Positions 1 through 7,594 of a stretch of DNA of 64,000 nucleotides are shown piece by piece. Origin of the DNA: Streptomyces flavofungini (GTDB lineage: Bacteria; Actinomycetota; Actinomycetes; Streptomycetales; Streptomycetaceae); contig NZ_BMVR01000008.1 in the NCBI RefSeq assembly GCF_014650815.1, positions 1-64,000 on the forward strand, given 5' to 3'. The notes below the pieces were generated by a model. That model saw nothing but the letters and a program-made list of their open reading frames with translations, did no database searches and was not told the origin of the DNA. Made by a program: the position numbers and the translations under genes. Every line of letters starts with the position of its first letter. The stretch's first letter is position 1.

Positions 1-89
1 TTCGCCATGATCAAGCCCCGCCAGCGTTAACAACGCTCGTGATCAATACACCTAGGGCCTGTCCGACAGGTCGGCGCGGCGTCCCCCCG

Positions 90-401
90 CTAGTACAGCC
101 CCCGAAGGACGAGGACGAAGGCGGCACAGCTCACCAGCACCGCCGCCCCGATCAACACCACCCGCCGGTCCGGCACTTCCCCCACGAGCCGCGCCCGCTC
201 CGCCTCGCCCAGCTCCACCACCTCCTCGCCCGGCCCCTCCTCGCCCGGCCCCGCCACGGCCTCCTCGCCCAGCCCCGCGCCGACCTCCGCACCCAGCCCC
301 GCCACGGCGTCCACGCCCAGCCCCATGTCGGCCTCGGAAAGCCCGGGAATCTCCAACCCCTCCACCGCTTCACCCCCTCCTCGCTCACCCCCGACGGGCA
401 C
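90..401 (-). CDS. small C-terminally anchored membrane protein
   Basis: A 103-residue protein with a Glu/Gly/Ala-rich soluble N-terminal part (about residues 1-78) and one C-terminal hydrophobic segment (VLIGAAVLVSCAAFVLVL, about 81-98). Only five residues follow it, the layout of a tail-anchored membrane protein. No catalytic motif is seen and the family is not recognised. The GTG start lies inside a perfect 15-bp tandem duplication (396-425), so the exact start is uncertain. Gene reality rests on the plausible transmembrane end; codon bias in this stretch is favourable in several frames. Confidence 0.45.
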   Translation of the reverse strand: MPVGGERGGGEAVEGLEIPGLSEADMGLGVDAVAGLGAEVGAGLGEEAVAGPGEEGPGEEVVELGEAERARLVGEVPDRRVVLIGAAVLVSCAAFVLVLRGLY

Positions 402-425
402 TCACCCGGTGGGCACTCACCCGGT
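396..425. repeat. perfect 15-bp tandem duplication at a start region
   Basis: The unit gggcactcacccggt occurs twice back to back (396-410 and 411-425). On the minus strand it duplicates a GTGAGTGCCC stretch that contains the candidate GTG start of the small membrane protein. Confidence 0.7.
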
Positions 426-610
426 GGGCGAGGCGGTTGTACAGCACGGTGGCGTTCCCTCACCACGCCCCACCGAAATCGGACATTCCACAGCGACTCA
501 CGGACAGCCGATCACGCCCAAAGGTTGTATGGACACGAGGAGTTGGGCGTGTGAGAAGGGACACCGGCGGCACCCGTGACGCCTGGGATCCTGGTTGCGC
601 TTGTTAAGCG

Positions 611-631
611 GAGAGCACGTGCGGTGCTCTC
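611..631. promoter_or_regulatory. perfect inverted repeat upstream of the 668 gene
   Basis: GAGAGCAC, then 5 nt (gtgcg), then GTGCTCTC: an 8-bp perfect dyad about 37 bp before the GTG at 668. It could be an operator or a leader hairpin. The rest of 402-667 shows no convincing gene. Confidence 0.4.
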
Positions 632-667
632 GCACACACGGGCGCGGAGTCAAAGGGGTGGGGAAGA

Positions 668-1123
668 GTGGCCGGTGAGGGGAAGAGACCGCCGAAAGCG
701 GACGAGATGCGCGGATACACGCGGCGGTTCGTCGCGCATGTGACGGAGCGCAACCGATTGCCCTTGGACTTCTCCGTGCGGAGCCTGCGCGTCGTGGACT
801 TCGTGCTCGACGGACTGCGCAAGGACGGCCGCGAACGGGCCGAGGTCGCGGGGACGCTGTTCGGGTTCGGGGCGTACGTCGGTGAGGTCCTGGTGCGCCG
901 GGCGGGGGCCACGTGGATCGACTTCGACGACAGCCAGCGGGAGTTCTTCGGGCAGACCGTCGGCGTGCGGATGCCGGACGGGCGGGTGTGGAGCCCGCTG
1001 GGGAAGGTCGTCAACCGGTACGAGGCGGGGGCCGCGGAGTCCCTCCAGACCTTCTACCTGACGCTGCCGGGACGGCGGACCGCCGCGGTGCCCGAGGCGG
1101 AGCCGGAGCCCGCGCGGCGCTAG
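668..1123 (+). CDS. conserved-looking protein of unknown function
   Basis: A 151-residue soluble protein starting at GTG with a purine-rich ribosome site (ggggaagagtg region). It has an N-terminal helical stretch (YTRRFVAHVTERNRLPLDFS), a central region (VAGTLFGFGAYVGEVLVRR) and the segment WIDFDDSQREFFGQ followed by GVRMPDGRVWSPLGKVVNRY. No signal peptide, transmembrane segment or known catalytic motif is visible. It lies 81 bp upstream of an ECF sigma factor on the same strand and may share its transcript. Function not recognised. Confidence 0.7.
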   Translation: MAGEGKRPPKADEMRGYTRRFVAHVTERNRLPLDFSVRSLRVVDFVLDGLRKDGRERAEVAGTLFGFGAYVGEVLVRRAGATWIDFDDSQREFFGQTVGVRMPDGRVWSPLGKVVNRYEAGAAESLQTFYLTLPGRRTAAVPEAEPEPARR

Positions 1124-1204
1124 CGGCACGCGGCCGCACGGGGACGCAGGGCCATGGGGGGCACGGGCACGGTGCGCAGTGTCAGCGGGGGTTAAGAGGA
1201 GCGC

Positions 1205-2038
1205 GTGGGCGCGGGTGGGGACCAACAGCGTGAGGACCGAGGGCCGGACGGCCGCCGGGGGCGTACGAGGATCGGTGACGCGGCGCTGACCCGTGCCCTC
1301 GCCGCCGCCAAGGAGGGCGACGAGGCCGCGTTCGCGGCGGTGTACCAGTGGGTGCACCCGGGGCTGCTCGGCTATGTGCGCGGCATCGTGGGGGACGAGT
1401 CGGAGGACGTGGCGTCCGAGGCGTGGCTGCAGATCGCCCGTGATCTGCACCGGTTCACCGGCGACGGGGGCGACTTCCGCCGCTGGGCCGCCGTCATCGC
1501 CCGCAACCGCGCCCGCGACCACATCCGCCGCCGCCTGAGCCGCCCCCGGCTGAGCCTCGCCGACGGCGACGCCCTCGACGTACCGGACTCCCGTGACACC
1601 GCGGCGGAGGCCCTGGAGGCGCTGGCGACCGACGACGCCCTGGACCTGGTCGCCGCGCTGCCGCCGGACCAGGGCCGGGCCGTCTACCTCGGCGTGGTGA
1701 TCGGCATGGACGGGCCGAGCGCGGCCCGTGTCCTCGGCAAGCGGCCGGGGGCCGTCCGGATGGCGCTGTACCGCGGACTGCGGCGGCTGCGGGCGCAGTT
1801 GACCGGTGAGACACAGCGGCAGCGGCCGGGCGGTGAGGCGCCGCGGAAGCGGCGGGGCGGCCCCGGGCGCGGTTCGTCGGGCGGCGGGCCCGACCCCGGG
1901 CGGGGGCGCTGTCCGCAGTGGCCGCACTGCCTGAGCAGCGGTGGCCGCCCCCACGGGTGGGCGGCCACCGCTGTGCCGGTTCCCCCGCTCGCCTTCCCGT
2001 GGGCTCGGGTCACGGGCGGGCGGGCGTCCCGGCGGTGA
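1205..2038 (+). CDS. ECF-type RNA polymerase sigma factor
   Basis: Starts at GTG after a strong ribosome site (aagaggagcgc). Region 2 spans about residues 28-105 (FAAVYQWVHPGLLGYVRGIVGDE, then ASEAWLQIARDLHRF and FRRWAAVIARNRARDHIRR). Region 4 spans about 145-200 (ALPPDQGRAVYLGVVIGMDG then AARVLGKRPGAVRMALYRGLRRL). This fits extracytoplasmic-function sigma factors, which direct RNA polymerase to alternative promoters. No anti-sigma gene is adjacent. The last ~75 residues are low-complexity Arg/Gly/Pro sequence running through a strong inverted repeat (1936-1973), so the native C-terminus may simply lack a nearby stop in this frame. Confidence 0.85.
   Translation: MGAGGDQQREDRGPDGRRGRTRIGDAALTRALAAAKEGDEAAFAAVYQWVHPGLLGYVRGIVGDESEDVASEAWLQIARDLHRFTGDGGDFRRWAAVIARNRARDHIRRRLSRPRLSLADGDALDVPDSRDTAAEALEALATDDALDLVAALPPDQGRAVYLGVVIGMDGPSAARVLGKRPGAVRMALYRGLRRLRAQLTGETQRQRPGGEAPRKRRGGPGRGSSGGGPDPGRGRCPQWPHCLSSGGRPHGWAATAVPVPPLAFPWARVTGGRASRR
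1936..1973. terminator. 15-bp perfect stem-loop between convergent genes
   Basis: cagcggtggccgccc (1936-1950) pairs perfectly with gggcggccaccgctg (1959-1973) around an 8-nt loop. It lies between the ECF sigma gene and the convergent MMPL gene, where a bidirectional terminator is expected, yet inside the open frame of the sigma factor tail. Confidence 0.7.
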
Positions 2039-2116
2039 GGCCGGTGGGCGGGTGCAGCTCCGCCCACCCGCCAAGTCCAGGTCGGGTTCGGCCCGGGTCA
2101 GCCGGGCCGGTCCGGG

Positions 2117-4951
2117 TCAGGTCACGGCGTTCACCCCGCCGCCGACCGCCTCCACCAGCTCCAGGTCGTACGTCAACGGCCCGTCGCCGAGCATGATGTG
2201 GCGGGCCTTCGAGGCGTACCCGGGGGCTGTCGCCGAGAGCAGGTACACGCCGGGCGCGGGGGCGGCGAGGATGTAGGAGCCGTCGGCCAGGGACGACACC
2301 CGGTCCAGTTGGCCGCCGCCCTTGGACAGCAGGGTCAGGGTCACGCTGTGGATGGGGTCGCCGTCCGGCGTGATGATGAAGCCGTGGACGACGGGGGCGT
2401 GCGGTCCGGGCGCGCCGCCGGCCAGGGGGTCACCGCTTTCCATGGGTGCGTCGTCCTCCGTCGGTGTGCCGCGTCGCCCGGCCCTGCCGCGACGCCCGGA
2501 TGCTCCGGGTGCGCGCGGGCCGGGGACGCCGGGGGTGCGGGCGCCGGGGGCAGTCCGGCGCCCGGGTCGGCAGGGGCCGTACGGGGTCGCGGACCCCTGG
2601 CCGTCGTAACGGGGCAGCGCCTTGGCCGCGTCCCCGGAGGTGCCGCGGCCGCCCGCCTCCGCTTCGTACGCGTGCGCGGCCCCGTAGGGATTCACCCCGG
2701 TGGATCCACTCACGCCCGCCGGGCCCCCCGGGCCGGGGGAGGCCGGAGGGACCGGCGGGCGTGGGGTACCGAGGGCCGCCGCCACCAGGACCTCCAGGTC
2801 CTCCGGGGCGGGCGGCTCCGCCTCCTCGGGCTCGACGGCCAGGTGCGGCAGCCGGCGGTCGAGCCAGGCCGGGAGCCACCAGTTGGCACGGCCGAGGAGG
2901 TGCATCGCGGCGGGCACGAGGGCCGTCCGCAGGATGAAGGCGTCGAGGGCGACGGCGACGGCGAGGCCGATCCCGGCCATCGCGCCCTCCCTGTCGCCGC
3001 TGAGGACGAACGCGGAGAACACGCAGATCATGATGAGCGCCGCGCAGTTGATGACGCGGCCGGTCTCGGCGAGGCCGACGCGGACCGCGCGGGCGTGGTC
3101 GTGGGTGTGCGTCCACTCCTCGCGCATGCGGCTGACCAGGAACACCTGGTGGCCCATCGACAGGCCGAAGAGCAGCGACAGCATCACGACGGGCAGGAAG
3201 GCCGTGCTGGGCCCCTCCTTGCCGAGGCCGAGCAGCTCGCCGCCCCAGCCCCACTGGAACACCGCGACGAGCACCCCGAAGGACGCGGCCGCCGCGATCA
3301 GGTTCATCAGGACCGCCGTCAGGGGCACCACGAGGGAGCGGAAGGCGATCAGGAGCAGCAGGAAGCCGAGCACGACGACGGCGCCCACGAAGTACGGGAG
3401 CCTCTCGGCCGTCTCCGCCGCGAAGTCCTTGAACACGGCGGTCACGCCGCCCACATGGGCGTCCGCCCCGGCCTCGGGCAGGACGTCGCCGCGCAGCCGG
3501 TCGATGAGCCGGTGCGTCTCCCGGGACTGCGGCGAGGTGGTCGGCACGACCTCGATGACGGTGGTGTCGGCGGTGGCGGAGGGCGGGGCCGCGTGCACGC
3601 GGGCGACGCCCTCGGTGTCGCGGATGCGCCGCACCAGGCCCGCGGCGGCATCGGGTCCCGGCTTGTCCACGACGACCTGGAGGGGTCCGTTGGAGCCGGG
3701 GCCGAAGCCCTCGGCGAGCAGGTCGTAGGCCTGCCGGGTGGTCGTCGACTCCTGGTGGGCGCCCTGGTCGGTGGCGCCGAGGCGGAGCGAGAGGAGCGGG
3801 ATGGCGAGCGCCGCCATGACGGCGACCGCGAGCACGCCGACGGCGCGCGGGCGGCGCTGCACGAAGGCGGACCAGCGGGCGGTGCGGCCGCCGGGCCCGT
3901 CGGGCTCGGGCCCGGACGCGGCGAGGGCACGGCGCCGGCGGCGGCTGAGCACCCGTACGCCGAGGATGCCCAGCAGGGCGGGGAGCAGCGTGCTGGCGGC
4001 GAGGACGCCGAGCCCCACCGTCAGGGACGCGGCGATCACCACGCCGTCCAGGAAGCGCAGGTTCAGCACGAGCATCCCGGCGAGCGCGACGCACACCGCG
4101 CCGCCCGCGAACAGCACCGCGCGACCCGAGGTGTTGAGGGCCCGCACCGCGGACTCCTGCGGTGCCAGGCCGTGCAGGATGCCCCGGCGGTGCCGCGTGA
4201 CGATGAGGAGGGCGTAGTCGATGCCGACGCCGAGGCCGATCAACGAGCCGAGCAGCGGCGCCACTTCGGGTATGTCCGTGACGTGGCTGAGCAGCATCGT
4301 GGCGAGCACGCCGGTGCCGACGGCGAACACGGCGGTGAGGATCGGCAGGAGCATCGCGAAGAGCGAGCCGAAGGCGAGGAGGAGTACGACGGCGGCGGCC
4401 GCGACGCCGACGGCCTCCGAGACGCCGACGGGCGGCTTCTGGGTGCGGGCGACGGCCTGGCCGCCCAACTCGACCTGCAGGCCCTCCGCTTCGGCGGCCC
4501 GGGCGGTGTCCACGACCCGCTGGATCAGGCCCTTGGGGATCTCGTTGGCCTGGCGGGCGAACGTGACCTGCGCGTACGCGATCCGCCCGTCGGCGCTGAC
4601 CTGCGCGGCGGCGCCCGGCCCGGCCGCGTACGGGCTCGTGACCGCGCCCACGCCGTCCAGGGCGGCGATCCGCCGGAGCGCGGGCTCGATCCGGTCGCGG
4701 ACGGCGCCCTCGCGGACCGAGGAGGCCGCACCGGTCTTCCACACCACGGTGTCGGTGTCGCCGCCGCGCTCCGGGAACGCCTTGGTCATCAGGTCGTGGG
4801 CGCGCGCGGAGTCCGTGTCGGGCAGGGAGAAGACGTTGGAGTACGCGGTGCCGGCGGAGCCGCCCGCGGCGGCCAGGCCGAACAGCGCGGCCAGCCACAG
4901 CACGACGACCGCCAGGCGGTGCCGGTAGCACCACCGCGCCCATGCCGCCAC
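2117..4951 (-). CDS. MMPL/RND-type membrane exporter with C-terminal beta-sandwich domain
   Basis: The GTG at 4951 is chosen because GAAGGAG lies 8 nt upstream; it gives 944 residues starting VAAWARWCYRHRLAVVVLWL. Two MMPL repeats follow: one transmembrane helix, a large external loop, then a helical bundle, twice. SLIGLGVGIDYALLIVTRHR in the first half and LFGLSMGHQVFLVSRMREEW in the second match the TM4 motifs of MMPL proteins, with a GVGIDYALL core in repeat one. The family exports lipids, siderophores or drugs using proton motive force. After a ~100-residue Pro/Gly/Arg-rich linker there is an extra domain (GFIITPDGDPIHSVTLTLLS to LTYDLEL) resembling carboxypeptidase-regulatory-like folds. 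It is divergent from a two-component system, which may control it. Confidence 0.88.
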   Translation of the reverse strand: MAAWARWCYRHRLAVVVLWLAALFGLAAAGGSAGTAYSNVFSLPDTDSARAHDLMTKAFPERGGDTDTVVWKTGAASSVREGAVRDRIEPALRRIAALDGVGAVTSPYAAGPGAAAQVSADGRIAYAQVTFARQANEIPKGLIQRVVDTARAAEAEGLQVELGGQAVARTQKPPVGVSEAVGVAAAAVVLLLAFGSLFAMLLPILTAVFAVGTGVLATMLLSHVTDIPEVAPLLGSLIGLGVGIDYALLIVTRHRRGILHGLAPQESAVRALNTSGRAVLFAGGAVCVALAGMLVLNLRFLDGVVIAASLTVGLGVLAASTLLPALLGILGVRVLSRRRRRALAASGPEPDGPGGRTARWSAFVQRRPRAVGVLAVAVMAALAIPLLSLRLGATDQGAHQESTTTRQAYDLLAEGFGPGSNGPLQVVVDKPGPDAAAGLVRRIRDTEGVARVHAAPPSATADTTVIEVVPTTSPQSRETHRLIDRLRGDVLPEAGADAHVGGVTAVFKDFAAETAERLPYFVGAVVVLGFLLLLIAFRSLVVPLTAVLMNLIAAAASFGVLVAVFQWGWGGELLGLGKEGPSTAFLPVVMLSLLFGLSMGHQVFLVSRMREEWTHTHDHARAVRVGLAETGRVINCAALIMICVFSAFVLSGDREGAMAGIGLAVAVALDAFILRTALVPAAMHLLGRANWWLPAWLDRRLPHLAVEPEEAEPPAPEDLEVLVAAALGTPRPPVPPASPGPGGPAGVSGSTGVNPYGAAHAYEAEAGGRGTSGDAAKALPRYDGQGSATPYGPCRPGRRTAPGARTPGVPGPRAPGASGRRGRAGRRGTPTEDDAPMESGDPLAGGAPGPHAPVVHGFIITPDGDPIHSVTLTLLSKGGGQLDRVSSLADGSYILAAPAPGVYLLSATAPGYASKARHIMLGDGPLTYDLELVEAVGGGVNAVT

Positions 4952-5147
4952 GACGCACGCTCCTTCGCTCCGTGTGGATTCCGGTTCCGGTCTCCGGTTG
5001 TGGTCCCCGCCGTCAGCAGTGGATTCCGGGGGTTCGCGCCCAGCATCAGGGGTCCGGTCGGCGAACGGCGCGTCACGGCCGTGATTCTCAAGGAACTCCA
5101 AGGGGAGGACTCGCCTTCCGCGCAACGCCCGTGCGGATACTGGGGAC
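4952..5147. promoter_or_regulatory. divergent intergenic region (MMPL / response regulator)
   Basis: A 196-bp spacer between the outward-facing exporter and response-regulator genes must hold both promoters. No clear dyad or canonical -35/-10 pair could be assigned by eye. Confidence 0.35.
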
Positions 5148-5897
5148 ATGAGCCACGCCGAAGGTCATCGGGGAACAGCTGCCGCAGCCGCCTCGGCCGC
5201 CGGGCCCACGGCCGCGCGCGGTCGCGCGACCGTGCTCGTCGTCGAGGACGAGCCGTCCATCGCCGACGTCCTCGCCATCGCCCTGCGCTACCACCACTTC
5301 GACGTGATGACCGCGGGCACGGTCCGCGAGGCGCTCAGCGCCGCCGACCGCACCCGCCCCGACTGCGCGCTGCTCGACGTGATGCTGCCCGACGGCGACG
5401 GGCGCGCCCTGGGGCGGGAACTGCGGGCGCGGCGGCCCGATTTGGCGCTCGTCTTCCTCACCGCGCGGGACGCGCCCGCGGAGGTCGTGGGCGCGCTCGG
5501 CTTCGGCGACGACTACATCACCAAGCCGTTCAACATCGACGAGGTCGTGGCCCGCATCGGCGCGGTGCTGCGCCGGGTGCGCCCCCACGACGTACTGCCG
5601 CAGCGGCCGCCGTTGCGCTACGGCGACCTGGAGCTGGACGAGACGACGTACGTGGTGCGGCGCGAGGGCGGGTCGGTGCAGCTCACCCCGACCGAGTACG
5701 CGCTGCTGCGCTTCCTGGTCCGCAACGGCGGCCGGATCGTGCCCAAGGAGCAGTTGTTGCGGCATGTGTGGAACATCGAGCACGCGGCGGAGTCGACCGT
5801 CGTCGAGACCTACATCAGCTATCTGCGGCGCAAGCTCGACCAGGTGGGGCCGCCGCTGATCATGACGCGGCGCGGCGTCGGGTACGGGCTGGCATGA
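5148..5897 (+). CDS. OmpR/PhoB-family response regulator
   Basis: 249 residues. The receiver domain (about 28-140) has the acidic pocket VEDE (32-35), phosphoacceptor Asp77 in LLDVMLPDGDG, Thr105 (FLTARD) and Lys126 (YITKPF). A C-terminal winged-helix DNA-binding domain (about 150-248) contains VQLTPTEYALLRFLVRNGG, VWNIEH and YISYLRRKLD, ending RRGVGYGL. It would be phosphorylated by the kinase encoded immediately downstream, whose ATG overlaps this gene's stop (ATGA at 5894-5897). An extra ~25-residue Ala-rich N-terminus precedes the receiver domain. The divergent MMPL exporter is a natural target candidate. Confidence 0.95.
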   Translation: MSHAEGHRGTAAAAASAAGPTAARGRATVLVVEDEPSIADVLAIALRYHHFDVMTAGTVREALSAADRTRPDCALLDVMLPDGDGRALGRELRARRPDLALVFLTARDAPAEVVGALGFGDDYITKPFNIDEVVARIGAVLRRVRPHDVLPQRPPLRYGDLELDETTYVVRREGGSVQLTPTEYALLRFLVRNGGRIVPKEQLLRHVWNIEHAAESTVVETYISYLRRKLDQVGPPLIMTRRGVGYGLA

Positions 5898-7594
5898 GGC
5901 TCCGCGCCCCCGGCCCGCGCCCCGCCTTCCTGCTGCGCACCCTGCTGCGCCCACGCGCCACCGCGCCCGCGCGCACCACCCCCGCCCGCGCCCCGCGCTT
6001 CGGCCGGGGGCCGGTCGGACGGTTCGGGATGGGCTCGCTGCGCGCCCGGCTCACGCTCGTGAACGTGGCGCTGCTCGCCCTCGGCATCGTGGCGGCGACC
6101 GCCGTGAGCCTGATGGGCATGCGGCACTATCTGCTCGACAACGTCGACTCCGAACTGACCGTGTCCCGCACGGCGTTGCGCAACAGCGGCCTCACCCTGG
6201 AGGAGATCCAGAGCCACACCGGCCTCAGTTCCCTGGAGCGGCTGTCGGAGGGCTCCAAGAAGGCCGACGGCCTTCGCCTCGTGGAGTCGGCGTTCCTGGC
6301 GGTGGACGCCTCGGGCACGCCCGTCGACATCGGCACGCTGCCGCCGAGCGCCCGCGAGTACGAACTGGCGCGGACCGTCGGCGACCCGAAGAGGTTCGCG
6401 CGCCACGCCACGCCGCAGGACGTGACGCTCGGCGGCGACTCCTACCGCGCGATCGGAGTGCGCCTGGAGGACGACTCGGTGCTGCTCATGGCGTCGTCGA
6501 CGGAGAACGTGCAGTCGGGCGTCGGCAAGGCCCTCAAGCTCGACCTCGCCTTCGGCGCCGTCCTGCTCAGCCTGCTCGCGGTCCTCACGATGGTCGCCGC
6601 GCACCAGCGCCTGCGCCCGCTGGAGGACATGGTGGAGACGGCGTCCGCGATCGCCGACGGCGACCTGAAGCGGCGCGTGCCGTCCAACCGCGCCGCCGTG
6701 ATGGAGACCGAGCAGTTGCGGCTCGCGCTCAACTCCATGCTCCAGCAGGTCGAGGCGGCGTTCGCGACGCGCGAGCGCAGCGAGGCCCAGCTGCGCCAGT
6801 TCGTCGCGGACGCCTCGCACGAGCTGCGGACCCCGCTGTCCGCGATCCGCGGCTACCTCCAGCTGTACGACAAGGGGATGCTGAGCACCCCCGAGGACCG
6901 CAGCCGCGCCTGGGACCGCGTCAACGCCGAGGCCGACCGCATGAACCACCTCGTGGCGGAGCTGCTCACCCTGGCCCGCCTGGACCAGCAGCCCGAACTC
7001 CGCTTCCGCTCGGTCGACCTGAGCCGCCTGGTGCGGGACGCGGCGGACGACCTGCGGGCCCAGGAGCCGGACCGGCCGCTCACGGTGTCCGCGGACGGCG
7101 CGATCCTCGTCCAGGCCGACGAGCAGGGGCTGCGGAAGGTGCTCGCGAACCTGCTGGCCAACGTCCGTACGCACACGCCCCCCGACGCGCCCGTGCGGCT
7201 CGCCCTCGTCCGGGCCGGTGACGTGGTCCGCCTGACCGTGGCCGACCGGGGGCCCGGTCTTTCGGCGGCCGACGCGGCCCGGGTCTTCGACCGCTTCTTC
7301 CGGGCGGGCCGGGGGGCGGGCAGCGGCCTCGGCATGGCCATCGTGCACGGGGTGGTGGGCGCCCACGGCGGTGGCGTCTCGGTCCATACGGAGCCCGGCG
7401 AGGGCCTCACCGTCCTGGTCACCCTGCCGCGCACGCCCGCCCCGCCCCGTCCGGCGCCGCCGCTTCCCACGGAGCCCCCGCACCGGGCGCCGCAGCCACC
7501 GGAGCGGGCCGCGGGCACGGGCGGCGCGTCCCCCGCCGAGACCTTCGGCCCCGGCCCGTTCACGCCCGCGGGGACGCCAGCTCCACCACCGTGA
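5894..7594 (+). CDS. HAMP-containing sensor histidine kinase
   Basis: Begins at the ATG of an ATGA overlap with the response regulator; an inner ATG (MGSLRARLT, 6029) is a possible alternative. It has two membrane helices (about residues 53-76 and 217-236) flanking a ~140-residue external sensor region. HAMP (about 238-290), HisKA with phospho-His309 (FVADASHELRTPLSAIRGY) and a HATPase domain follow: N box near NLLANVRTHTP, G1 DRGPGLS, F box FDRFFRAG, G2 GSGLGMAIVHG. A Pro-rich tail of ~50 residues ends 35 bp inside the convergent phosphoesterase gene. Known role of the family: autophosphorylates and passes phosphate to the partner regulator. The signal is unknown. Confidence 0.95.
   Translation: MRLRAPGPRPAFLLRTLLRPRATAPARTTPARAPRFGRGPVGRFGMGSLRARLTLVNVALLALGIVAATAVSLMGMRHYLLDNVDSELTVSRTALRNSGLTLEEIQSHTGLSSLERLSEGSKKADGLRLVESAFLAVDASGTPVDIGTLPPSAREYELARTVGDPKRFARHATPQDVTLGGDSYRAIGVRLEDDSVLLMASSTENVQSGVGKALKLDLAFGAVLLSLLAVLTMVAAHQRLRPLEDMVETASAIADGDLKRRVPSNRAAVMETEQLRLALNSMLQQVEAAFATRERSEAQLRQFVADASHELRTPLSAIRGYLQLYDKGMLSTPEDRSRAWDRVNAEADRMNHLVAELLTLARLDQQPELRFRSVDLSRLVRDAADDLRAQEPDRPLTVSADGAILVQADEQGLRKVLANLLANVRTHTPPDAPVRLALVRAGDVVRLTVADRGPGLSAADAARVFDRFFRAGRGAGSGLGMAIVHGVVGAHGGGVSVHTEPGEGLTVLVTLPRTPAPPRPAPPLPTEPPHRAPQPPERAAGTGGASPAETFGPGPFTPAGTPAPPP

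Noticed and set aside
2198..5893. A long plus-strand frame leading into the histidine kinase.
   Set aside because: It is antisense to the MMPL gene and only becomes protein-like after the ATGA start at 5894.
5819..7483. A 554-codon minus-strand frame.
   Set aside because: Antisense to the histidine kinase; Arg/Val/Gln-rich without motifs.
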